Translations under genes and position numbers: made by a program | Assembly: GCA_021811925.1 (NCBI GenBank) | Contig: JAKAPY010000044.1 | Location: 1 to 11,235, forward strand | From: Thermoplasmata archaeon | GTDB taxonomy: Archaea; Thermoplasmatota; Thermoplasmata; Sysuiplasmatales; Sysuiplasmataceae | Direction: 5' to 3' | Length of the DNA stretch: 11,235 bases | Shown: piece by piece, positions 1 to 6,262 of the stretch | Position numbering within the stretch: position 1 is the stretch's first letter | Layout of the letters: every line of letters begins with the position of its first letter | Notes under the pieces: model-generated | What the model was told of the DNA's origin: nothing | The model's database searches: none | What the model saw: only the letters and a program-made list of their open reading frames with translations

Positions 1-843
1 AGTTGCATATGGCCCTTTCAGCTCAGAGCGGGGGGCAGAAGAATACCGCTTGAGCGGCCATCCGTAATGGGTGTGCTGAACGTGACGCCGGACTCTTTTT
101 CAGACGGGGGAATTTTCTTCGACGAGAAGTCAGCTGTCGCACATGGACTGGAAATGGCCGGGGAGGGGGCAGACTTCATAGATGTTGGAGGAGAATCCAC
201 GAGGCCCGGCGCATCTTCCGTTAGCGCCCGCGAGGAGATCAGGAGGGTAGTCCCGGTTATCAGGAAACTTTCCTCGGTGACAAATGTTCCCATTTCAATC
301 GATACAATGAAGCCTGAAGTGGCTGCAGCCGCCCTGGATGCGGGTGCATCCATTCTTAACGACGTTTCGGGGCTGAGGACACGTAAGATGAGAAAACTCG
401 TGTCTGGCCGCGAATGCCCCGCTATCCTGATGCACATGCTCGGAGAACCGCGCACAATGCAGGATGCACCAACATACCAGGATGTTGTGTATGAAGTGTG
501 CTCATTCATCTCAAGAATGATTGACGGGAGCGAGGATGACGGAATTGATACGCGCAATATTCTTGTGGACCCCGGCATAGGCTTCGGCAAGAAGGTCGAA
601 CACAACCTGCAGCTCCTGAGGGAACTCGATGCACTGCATTCCCTTGGAAAACCTGTTGTCCTGGGCGTTTCGAGAAAGAGTTTCATACCGGCTTTGACGG
701 GTGAAAAGGAAAAAAGACTTGAGGGCAGCTTGGCAGCCGCACTCTACGGCTGCGCAAAGGGTGCCAATATCGTTCGCGTACACGACGTCCCGGAAACAAG
801 GAGGGCTCTGCTGGTATGGAATGCTGTTTCCGGTAACGCTTAG
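1..843 (+). CDS. folP: Dihydropteroate synthase (5' end outside window)
   Basis: Condenses 6-hydroxymethyl-7,8-dihydropterin diphosphate with p-aminobenzoate to give dihydropteroate in folate synthesis; cytosolic TIM barrel. The frame is open from base 1 with no ATG, GTG or TTG before the ATG at 67. That ATG lies inside the family motif VMGVLNVTPDSFSDGG, so it is internal and the true start is upstream. About 280 codons are visible, close to the usual full length, so probably only a few residues are missing unless there is an N-terminal fusion. Counting from codon 67, the signatures are LNVTPDSF (N5), DVGGESTRPG (39-48), SIDT (D79), LND (98-99), VDPGIGFGK (D168, K175), SRKS (K204) and RVHD (237-240). 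These cover the pterin-diphosphate and pABA sites, and no key residue looks lost. It converges on the fixC-like gene with a 17-nt gap. mptE, which makes its pterin substrate, is about 9 kb away. Identity is very secure. Confidence 0.96.
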   Translation, partial: SCIWPFQLRAGGRRIPLERPSVMGVLNVTPDSFSDGGIFFDEKSAVAHGLEMAGEGADFIDVGGESTRPGASSVSAREEIRRVVPVIRKLSSVTNVPISIDTMKPEVAAAALDAGASILNDVSGLRTRKMRKLVSGRECPAILMHMLGEPRTMQDAPTYQDVVYEVCSFISRMIDGSEDDGIDTRNILVDPGIGFGKKVEHNLQLLRELDALHSLGKPVVLGVSRKSFIPALTGEKEKRLEGSLAAALYGCAKGANIVRVHDVPETRRALLVWNAVSGNA

Positions 844-851
844 CTTGCATC

Positions 852-864
852 GTGAAGTCTTCAC
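852..864. repeat. Short palindrome at the folP/fixC convergent junction
   Basis: GTGAAG-T-CTTCAC is a perfect 6-bp inverted repeat around one base. As RNA it could form a 5-bp stem with a 3-nt loop from either strand. It starts 9 nt after the folP stop and covers the stop codon of the oppositely oriented fixC-like gene. A bidirectional transcript-end or stability signal is possible, but the stem is short and no long T-tract follows, so chance is not excluded. Confidence 0.3.
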
Positions 865-2147
865 AGCTTTCTGTAGGCGGACAGCATGTCACGAAGCGCA
901 GTCAGCGTTGAAATCCTCCCCTTCATGTTCTTCCTGAGAGATGAGGAAACGGGAGTCTTTCCAACACCGTCGAATCTGAACATATCCTCAAGAAAGTCAA
1001 GAACAAACGGCGGATAGGTTGAGAACATCCTCTTGTTGTGTAGCACACCTGCCGTCTTCTCGGCACGACGGAGCTCTGGAATAACTTCCCTGGCGAGATA
1101 TTCGTAGTATGACATGAGAGAATCCCTTCCATAGGAACCAGCGGAGTGAGCGCTTATCACCGCATCGGCGGCCGCGATGCCAGAGGCAATGGCGAAATCC
1201 ACCCCCCTGTAAGTGAAACCGTGGTTTACGAAGAGGCCGGCGGCATCGCCCGTGTTCAGAAAACCGTTTCCCACAAGGTTCGAAGGTTCAAGCGGGACGG
1301 AGTTTGGTATCATATGAGCCGAATACTCGATCATCCTGCCCCCCTTCAGCAGCCTCTGCATGTACGGATGTAATCGGAATTCCTCTATCATCAGCTGCAC
1401 ATCCTTTCTTGCACCTGACAGTTCAATGGGGTCCACAACAAGGCCGATCGAGACGCTATCCGAATTTGTGTACACGAAAGAGCCGCTTGCGCTCAGATAG
1501 GAGGCCGGATAGCCGATGAAAACGCCCGCTGCCCCTTCATCGTCGGACAGATTGAACCTGTCATTGATTCTATCCTTCCCGAGCTCGATTGTCTCCTTCA
1601 CACCCACCTTGACCTGTGAAGGGGAAACATCACTCCTCAAACCAGCCTTACGGGCAATTGTCGCCGTTACCCCCTCGGCATTCACAACGCACTCTGACTC
1701 AATAGTATCACCGCCCGAGACAATGCCGCGAACGGCCCCGTCCCTGACGACAATATCCTCAACATTTGTGCCGGGGACAAGAAGTGCTCCGGCGCCTTCA
1801 GCCTTATCGGCAAGCCACTTGTCGAATCTGCTCCTCCTCGCAATGAAGCTGGAGGCCTTGTTCGCCTCAGACCTGCGAGATACAAAGTCTATCGAAGCGC
1901 AGTCTGATTCGTCCATCATGCCAATTGTTTCCCTCACGACGAACCTCTCGACAGGCGCATCCGATTCGAAGTTGCCGAAGTGTTTGCGAAGTATATGGGA
2001 GTAAATCCTTCCGCCGAACAGGTTCTTACCGCCGGGCACCTTCGCACGCTCCACTAGCAGCACCTTCAGGCCCCCTTTCGCCATCCTGTATGCTGCTGTG
2101 CTGCCTGCAGGACCTGCGCCTATCACAATGGCGTCAAATCTTTCCAT
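861..2147 (-). CDS. fixC: FixC-like FAD-dependent oxidoreductase (ETF-quinone oxidoreductase / geranylgeranyl reductase family)
   Basis: Predicted flavoprotein of the FixC branch, which passes electrons from electron-transfer flavoprotein (FixAB) to quinone or other acceptors. The 428-aa sequence opens with a Rossmann FAD site GAGPAG (10-15) ending at E33. It continues with the FixC-typical GGKNLFGGRIY (39-49), the second FAD segment GDAAG (300-304) and a GFTYRGVDFAIASG signature (310-323). No C-terminal ferredoxin domain is present, unlike mitochondrial ETF-QO, so a separate FixX-type ferredoxin would be expected. None is visible here, nor are fixA and fixB. Start is ATG at 2147; a TATA-like box lies about 40 nt upstream. 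It is transcribed divergently from mdh. The main alternative is a geranylgeranyl lipid reductase; the FixC-type motifs favour the electron-transfer role, but the true electron donor is unknown. Confidence 0.85.
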   Translation of the reverse strand: MERFDAIVIGAGPAGSTAAYRMAKGGLKVLLVERAKVPGGKNLFGGRIYSHILRKHFGNFESDAPVERFVVRETIGMMDESDCASIDFVSRRSEANKASSFIARRSRFDKWLADKAEGAGALLVPGTNVEDIVVRDGAVRGIVSGGDTIESECVVNAEGVTATIARKAGLRSDVSPSQVKVGVKETIELGKDRINDRFNLSDDEGAAGVFIGYPASYLSASGSFVYTNSDSVSIGLVVDPIELSGARKDVQLMIEEFRLHPYMQRLLKGGRMIEYSAHMIPNSVPLEPSNLVGNGFLNTGDAAGLFVNHGFTYRGVDFAIASGIAAADAVISAHSAGSYGRDSLMSYYEYLAREVIPELRRAEKTAGVLHNKRMFSTYPPFVLDFLEDMFRFDGVGKTPVSSSLRKNMKGRISTLTALRDMLSAYRKL

Positions 2148-2181
2148 GGAGTTGTTGCCCCTGGTATGTTATGTTTGCTTC

Positions 2182-2190
2182 TCTTAAAAC
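2182..2190 (-). promoter_or_regulatory. TATA-like box for the fixC-like gene
   Basis: On the minus strand this reads GTTTTAAGA. It is centred about 40 nt before the ATG at 2147, which would give a leader of roughly 14 nt. It is the best AT-rich element in the divergent fixC/mdh spacer on this strand, but a weak match. Confidence 0.35.
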
Positions 2191-2240
2191 ATTTTCATGT
2201 CTCTACTCCTGGACGCGGTCTGGCAGAAATGACCAAGACA

Positions 2241-2250
2241 TACTTATTTA
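2241..2250 (+). promoter_or_regulatory. TATA-like box for mdh
   Basis: TACTTATTTA is the clearest TATA-like element on this strand of the spacer. Initiation about 25 nt downstream, near 2272, would leave a leader of about 39 nt that contains the GGAGG ribosome binding site at 2298-2302. Confidence 0.45.
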
Positions 2251-2297
2251 TCTGACTGAAGGTTAGTTCCGGATGGTCACTCCATTTGCACTGTATT

Positions 2298-2302
2298 GGA
2301 GG
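2298..2302 (+). promoter_or_regulatory. Ribosome binding site deciding the mdh start
   Basis: GGAGG lies 8 nt before GTG 2311. That is good Shine-Dalgarno spacing, whereas ATG 2320 is 17 nt away and TTG 2296 overlaps the site. It therefore selects GTG 2311. Confidence 0.6.
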
Positions 2303-2310
2303 CCGTCAAG

Positions 2311-3267
2311 GTGTCGAAAATGTCAGGTGTCCGAAAAATCTCGATGATAGGCGCGGGGAACGTGGGCGCCACTGCCGGGCAGAAGATAGCAGAACGAAAT
2401 ATCGCTGACGAGGTTGTCTTTGTCGATGTTGTCGAAGGGCTGCCACAGGGTAGGGCGCTTGACATGTATGAATCTGCCCCCGTCGAGGGCTTCAACACAA
2501 GCGTGAAGGGAACGAATGACTTTTCCGAGATTGCGGGCTCAGACATCATTGTTGTAACGGCCGGGCTTGCGCGAAAGCCCGGGATGACAAGATCTGATTT
2601 GCTTGACAAGAATGCGGCAATAATGACAACTGTAAGTGAGAATATCAGGACGCATGCGCCTGAATCGATTGTCATTGTGGTCACAAATCCAATGGACATC
2701 ATGACATACCTTGTTTACAGGAAGACTGCTTTTCCCAAGAACAGGGTGGTTGGAATGGCAGGCGTCCTTGACACATCCCGCTTCAGGACTTTCGTAGCAA
2801 TGGAGCTGGGCACCATCCCGTCTCAGGTGACTGGTTTTGTCCTTGGGGGTCACGGCCCCTCGATGGTCCCGGTCATAAGCAATTCATCGGTCGGCGGCGT
2901 CCCGCTCACCCAGCTGCTGAGCGCGCAGAAGATAGACGAAATAGTCAAGCGGACAAGGATGGGCGGGGATGAGATTGTGAATTACCTGAAGACAGGAAGT
3001 GCATTCTATGCACCTGCGTCTTCCATATTCGAAATGGTGCAATCGATAGCACTCGATGAAAGAAAGATACTTCCATGCTCAGCCTACATCGACGGCGAAT
3101 ACGGCATCAGGGACATATACACTGGAGTTCCGGTTCTGCTCGGAAGGAAGGGCGCTGAGAAGATACTCGAACTGAAAATAGAGAAGTCGGAGCTGGATGC
3201 ACTCAATTCTAGTGCTGACGCAGTCAGAAAGGACATCGAACTGCTGAAGGATCACAAATTCCTCTGA
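2311..3267 (+). CDS. mdh: Malate dehydrogenase, NAD-dependent
   Basis: Interconverts malate and oxaloacetate in the cytosol. It belongs to the lactate/malate dehydrogenase superfamily and has the usual length of 318 aa. Visible elements are the Rossmann motif GAGNVG (14-19) and an Asp closing strand beta-2 (D39), which favours NAD over NADP. The active-site loop ARKPGMTRSDLL has R89 and R95; an Arg at the first position is the malate rather than lactate signature. Further elements are VTNPMD (N126), the DTSR dyad element with D154 and substrate Arg R157, and catalytic His181 in GGHG. Start is chosen as GTG 2311 because of GGAGG 8 nt upstream; TTG 2296 and ATG 2320 are alternatives. Its stop codon directly abuts that of amrS on the other strand. 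No catalytic residue is missing. Confidence 0.95.
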   Translation: MSKMSGVRKISMIGAGNVGATAGQKIAERNIADEVVFVDVVEGLPQGRALDMYESAPVEGFNTSVKGTNDFSEIAGSDIIVVTAGLARKPGMTRSDLLDKNAAIMTTVSENIRTHAPESIVIVVTNPMDIMTYLVYRKTAFPKNRVVGMAGVLDTSRFRTFVAMELGTIPSQVTGFVLGGHGPSMVPVISNSSVGGVPLTQLLSAQKIDEIVKRTRMGGDEIVNYLKTGSAFYAPASSIFEMVQSIALDERKILPCSAYIDGEYGIRDIYTGVPVLLGRKGAEKILELKIEKSELDALNSSADAVRKDIELLKDHKFL

Positions 3268-3272
3268 TCAGA
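3263..3272. repeat. Palindrome holding both mdh and amrS stop codons
   Basis: TCTGATCAGA is a perfect 10-bp palindrome. The mdh TGA and the amrS TGA, read on opposite strands, form its centre (TGATCA). The two genes thus end back to back with no spacer. Any termination signal must lie inside the opposing gene. Confidence 0.6.
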
Positions 3273-4326
3273 ATATTACAGGCTCGTACCTTCCATCGCG
3301 AAAGTAAGTTCCCAGATTGCCAGATATCGGTATCTTGTGGCCGCACCCTGTACACCTGTTATCCCTGTCAAGATTCCAGGACGTGATGTCGAAGCCGTAT
3401 CGGCCAACGGCCACCTTTCCGCAGGCCGGGCAGTATGTGCTCTCGTACTTGTGCCCCGGTACATTTCCCACATACACATATTCCAGGCCCTCCTCCCTTG
3501 CAATCTGCCAGTGCTTCTCAAGCGTCTTTACGGGTGTGCTTGGCAGATCCATCATCTTGTAATCCGGGTGAAAGCGCAGGAAATGCAACGGTACTTCGGG
3601 ACCGAAATTATCTACAATCCATCTCGAAAGCCTTCTAGCCGAGTCCGCATTGTCTCCAACTTCTGGCACCACCAGGTCCGTAAACTCGATATGCACCGAT
3701 GACCTGTCCCTCAGCTCCAGAAGGTAACTGAAAATGGGATCTGCGTCAGGGATTCCGATATACTTCCTGACGAACCCCTTCTCCGCATTGCCCTTGAAGT
3801 CTACCGTGATTGCATCAAGGAAATCATTCAGCACTGGTATGTCCTCCGGTGTTCCATATCCGTTCGACACAAACGAATTGAATATGCCCTTCTTCCTTGC
3901 AATCACACCGACGTCATGCGCGAACTCCAGGTAGATTGTCGGCTCATTGTATGTGTATGCAATGCCTTCGCACCTGTTTTTCTGCGCTAGGCTGACAATC
4001 TCCTCCGGTGCAAGCAACTCCCCCTCCACCTTTCTCCTCTGGCTTATGTCGTAATTCTGGCAGTAGCGGCAAAGCCAGTTGCACCCGGTTGTGGCAATGG
4101 AAAATATTCTCGTTCCCGGCATGTAGTGGACCAGGGGCTTCTTCTCTATCGGATCGATGTGACCAGTGATTACGCGCCCGTAGACAAGGAGTTGAAGCCG
4201 CCCGCCTATGTTCTGCCTCACGCCGCATAGACCTGTCTGTCCCTCACCCAGCTTGCAGTAGCGAGCACAGGCTGTGCAGCGCACTTTTCCGTCACCGGTA
4301 TGCTCGAACAGAACCGCTTCCTTCAT
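3268..4326 (-). CDS. amrS: AmmeMemoRadiSam-system radical SAM enzyme
   Basis: Radical SAM protein of the AmmeMemoRadiSam group, widespread in archaea and bacteria and usually accompanied by AmrA and the Memo-like AmrB; the reaction is not established as far as I know. The 352-aa protein has a Cys-rich N-terminus (C17, C20, C24, C34). The SAM/[4Fe-4S] motif is CNWLCRYC (C82, C86, C89), a CX3CX2C pattern, followed by the family segment AYTYNEPTIY (123-132). A C-terminal double CxxC (C299, C302, C325, C328) may bind Zn or an extra cluster. ATG 4326 is chosen over TTG 4353: the family normally starts near this MKEA, and a TATA-like box lies about 30 nt upstream, which suggests a leaderless or nearly leaderless mRNA. 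Neither AmrA nor AmrB is in the window. The PAC2 gene is 48 nt upstream on the same strand, so co-transcription is possible. Confidence 0.9.
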   Translation of the reverse strand: MKEAVLFEHTGDGKVRCTACARYCKLGEGQTGLCGVRQNIGGRLQLLVYGRVITGHIDPIEKKPLVHYMPGTRIFSIATTGCNWLCRYCQNYDISQRRKVEGELLAPEEIVSLAQKNRCEGIAYTYNEPTIYLEFAHDVGVIARKKGIFNSFVSNGYGTPEDIPVLNDFLDAITVDFKGNAEKGFVRKYIGIPDADPIFSYLLELRDRSSVHIEFTDLVVPEVGDNADSARRLSRWIVDNFGPEVPLHFLRFHPDYKMMDLPSTPVKTLEKHWQIAREEGLEYVYVGNVPGHKYESTYCPACGKVAVGRYGFDITSWNLDRDNRCTGCGHKIPISGNLGTYFRDGRYEPVIF

Positions 4327-4351
4327 CCGGATATTATTACCCCCGGACAAC

Positions 4352-4359
4352 AATAAAAG
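4352..4359 (-). promoter_or_regulatory. TATA-like box for amrS
   Basis: The minus strand reads CTTTTATT, centred about 30 nt before ATG 4326 in the 48-nt gap after the PAC2 gene. Initiation would fall within a few nucleotides of the ATG. It may give amrS its own promoter. Confidence 0.4.
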
Positions 4360-4374
4360 GATTTGCCGGATATC

Positions 4375-5136
4375 TCAGCTGTATATGTTATACGGCTCCT
4401 TTATGGCAGGTTCTGCCTGCCTCCTTACCTTCTCAAGCTGCACCTGGATGTCCTTTGCCTCATCAAGCAGTGGTTTGAGCGAGAGGCTGAATGGCCTTGG
4501 CCTGAGGAGTTTGTTGAGAATAGAGACAAGGCTGGCCGCGGCGGCCGCATCCGGTATGTCGGTCCTCGCATCTGCGTAAAGGCCTATAACATCCAGCTTC
4601 TGAATCCGCCCCATGTTGAGCATTACAGCGGACACTCCTGTTATCATTCCCACCTGAAGCGTTTCGAGCCCGGACTCCTTCATCTTCTTTCTAGAAGCAT
4701 CACTCGTCCCGATCGCCCAGACAGGCGGAAGCTCGCCGGCCGGCCTTGCCCCCTCCTCCGCCTCTTCCCCCTCGCGCGGAATCGCATCCATCGCTATGAA
4801 GGAAGTGCATCCTGACTCGGTTCCCCACTTTATCAGTTCGCTTGCGACAGCCCTGTGCTTCCTGATCGGAAGCGGCACCTCGCTTGTAAACACCGCCAGG
4901 TTAAGCTCCAGGGAACAATAGACGCGACATGGCAATTTTGGCCTGCCGTTATAAATCATTGACACTGGCGGAAAGTCGTCCGAATCCATGGCAGCGACCT
5001 GATCCAGCTGAAGGTTGGATATCATGTAATTGGCCGCTATGCTGGCCACCATCCCGACACCTGTGAAAGCCTCAATCAGGACGCCGTTGTTCAGAATGAC
5101 ATTCTTGAGCTTGGTCAGAACTACATCGCCTGACAT
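4375..5136 (-). CDS. PAC2-family proteasome assembly chaperone with HbYX tail
   Basis: Predicted cytosolic archaeal homologue of the PbaA/PbaB and eukaryotic Pba1/Pba2 chaperones that bind 20S proteasome alpha rings. The 253-aa protein shows the PAC2 opening GVLIEAFTGVGMVASIAANY (18-37) followed by MDSDDFPP (50-57). A central region contains FIAMDAIPREGEEAEEG, and a charged, probably helical segment (about 222-246) leads to the C-terminus. The last three residues are Ile-Tyr-Ser, a perfect hydrophobic-Tyr-X motif. In PbaB and in proteasomal ATPases, such tails dock between alpha subunits. ATG 5136 is preferred to TTG 5160 because a TATA-like box sits about 32 nt upstream and neither start has a clear Shine-Dalgarno site. 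It lies upstream of amrS on the same strand and is divergent from thiL. Family assignment is strong; PbaA versus PbaB cannot be settled here, though the tail favours PbaB-like behaviour. Confidence 0.85.
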   Translation of the reverse strand: MSGDVVLTKLKNVILNNGVLIEAFTGVGMVASIAANYMISNLQLDQVAAMDSDDFPPVSMIYNGRPKLPCRVYCSLELNLAVFTSEVPLPIRKHRAVASELIKWGTESGCTSFIAMDAIPREGEEAEEGARPAGELPPVWAIGTSDASRKKMKESGLETLQVGMITGVSAVMLNMGRIQKLDVIGLYADARTDIPDAAAAASLVSILNKLLRPRPFSLSLKPLLDEAKDIQVQLEKVRRQAEPAIKEPYNIYS

Positions 5137-5164
5137 TGTTACCGTTACGGCTACGTACAAAGTA

Positions 5165-5172
5165 CTATTTTA
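5165..5172 (-). promoter_or_regulatory. TATA-like box for the PAC2 gene
   Basis: The minus strand reads TAAAATAG, centred about 32 nt before ATG 5136. Initiation near 5143 would give a leader of about 7 nt. Confidence 0.4.
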
Positions 5173-5200
5173 GAAGGAGAGTGGCCCTCGCATCGAACCC

Positions 5201-5220
5201 GCAAGCCACATGGGCTTCGC
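5201..5220. repeat. Imperfect hairpin in the PAC2/thiL spacer
   Basis: GCAAGCC and GGCTTCGC can pair with one bulged C around a 5-nt loop (5 + 2 bp). It lies upstream of both predicted start sites, so it would act as DNA rather than as leader RNA. It may be chance. Apart from this and the two promoters, the 145-nt spacer shows nothing else. Confidence 0.2.
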
Positions 5221-5252
5221 AATGCAACTGGCGGACAGGCTTGCCGGTCATT

Positions 5253-5261
5253 CTATTATAA
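5253..5261 (+). promoter_or_regulatory. TATA box for thiL (leaderless)
   Basis: CTATTATAA is a good archaeal TATA match centred 25 nt before GTG 5282. Predicted initiation coincides with the start codon, and no Shine-Dalgarno site is present. Both facts support GTG 5282 and a leaderless mRNA. Confidence 0.6.
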
Positions 5262-5281
5262 CCGAACAAGTATGCTGACAC

Positions 5282-6262
5282 GTGCGTGAAAATGCAGCCA
5301 CAGAAAGAGGCATGATCAAAGAATTGATGGATGTTTTCAAGTCACCGCCACCTCCCCGGGGAATTGGCGATGATTGCGCGGTGCTAAAAATCGGAAGAGA
5401 GGTAGTCCTTGTCAGCACCGACATGCTTTCGGAAAAGTCTCACTTTCCCCCGTACATGAGCTTTGAGCAGAGAGGTGGAATGGCCGCGGCTGCAAACCTG
5501 AGCGACATAGCCGCAATGGGAGGGAAGCCCATAGCACTGGTTGTCTCGATGGGCATACCGGAGAGCCTGAGTGTTGCGCAGATTCGAAGCGTCGCCAGAG
5601 GCATACAAAGGTGCGCTTCAGAGTACGGGGCCAGTGTTGTCGGCGGTGACACAAAGAGGGCGGCCGAGCTGACCATATCCATCACGGTCATAGGCAGGAA
5701 GACAGGAAGAGTGCTCCTCAGGAGTGCTGCACAACCGGGGCAGCTGCTCTGTGTTACCGGAGAGCTGGGGGGGGCTGCCGCCGATTTCCTCAAATGGAAG
5801 AAAGGGAAGAGGCCGGGATCAAAGTCCAAGTTGACATCACCAGTACCCAGGATAACTGAGGGAATGTCCCTTTCCTCAAGAGGCGTTGCATACGCCGCGA
5901 TAGATATCACAGACGGGCTTGCCCTTTCTGCATGGTATATCAGCAGGGCGAGCGGCGTCGGGATTGAGATGGAAGGAAAAGCACTGCCCGTTTCCCCTGC
6001 CTTGGCAGAGACTGCCGACGGGGAGCGGCAGCTGCAGGAGGCACTTTTCTACTGGGGAGGAGATTACGAGCTTCTTTTCACCGCAAAATCAGCCGCTTCG
6101 GTGGTGAAACTGTCAAGAGAGCTCAACACCCCGCTGAGCATAATCGGAAAAGTGACAAAAGGCTCAGGAGTCAGGCTGAAAACAGCAGCAGGGGTGACGC
6201 GGCTTGAGGAGAGGGGATATGATGCCTTCGCGAAAAGCAGCATCGAGTCTGCCTTTGATTGA
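5282..6262 (+). CDS. thiL: Thiamine-monophosphate kinase
   Basis: Phosphorylates thiamine monophosphate with ATP to the active cofactor thiamine diphosphate; cytosolic PurM-like kinase. Length is 326 aa, normal for the family. Metal and nucleotide motifs appear in order: GIGDDCAVL (27-35), STDML (45-49), AANLSDIAAMGG (70-81), VGGDTKR (120-126), the GQLLCVTGELGGAAADF region (153-169), DITDGL (208-213) and GGDYELLF (259-266). All the Asp residues expected for Mg-ATP binding are present. Start is GTG 5282, matched by a TATA box 25 nt upstream. The 3' end overlaps the downstream glycosylase gene by 44 nt, so the two are probably one transcript with coupled translation. No TPP riboswitch can precede it if the mRNA is leaderless, and none is recognisable. 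Confidence 0.95.
   Translation: MRENAATERGMIKELMDVFKSPPPPRGIGDDCAVLKIGREVVLVSTDMLSEKSHFPPYMSFEQRGGMAAAANLSDIAAMGGKPIALVVSMGIPESLSVAQIRSVARGIQRCASEYGASVVGGDTKRAAELTISITVIGRKTGRVLLRSAAQPGQLLCVTGELGGAAADFLKWKKGKRPGSKSKLTSPVPRITEGMSLSSRGVAYAAIDITDGLALSAWYISRASGVGIEMEGKALPVSPALAETADGERQLQEALFYWGGDYELLFTAKSAASVVKLSRELNTPLSIIGKVTKGSGVRLKTAAGVTRLEERGYDAFAKSSIESAFD
6206..6211 (+). promoter_or_regulatory. Ribosome binding site for the glycosylase gene, inside thiL
   Basis: GAGGAG ends 7 nt before ATG 6219 and 10 nt before ATG 6222. It supports one of these over TTG 6204, which overlaps the site. Internal genes seem to use a Shine-Dalgarno site, while first genes here often look leaderless. Confidence 0.5.

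Noticed and set aside
1516..2004. Long open frame of 162 codons on the + strand
   Set aside because: It lies wholly inside the fixC-like gene on the opposite strand, has no recognisable motifs, and the fixC product has clear family signatures. It is a frame shadow.
4327..4353. N-terminal extension of amrS from TTG 4353
   Set aside because: The extra nine residues are not typical of the family, and the TATA-like box would overlap or lie at this start; ATG 4326 fits better.
5181..5210. Possible tRNA remnant in the PAC2/thiL spacer (minus strand has GGGTTCGATGC)
   Set aside because: It resembles a T-loop, but the flanking bases do not form a T-stem, and no anticodon or acceptor arm could be built around it.
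5161..5281. TPP riboswitch upstream of thiL
   Set aside because: No conserved thi-box segments are present, and the TATA box places initiation at the start codon, leaving no leader for a riboswitch.
5440..5910. 156-codon open frame on the - strand
   Set aside because: Antisense to thiL, whose kinase motifs are intact throughout; composition is that of a reverse-strand shadow.
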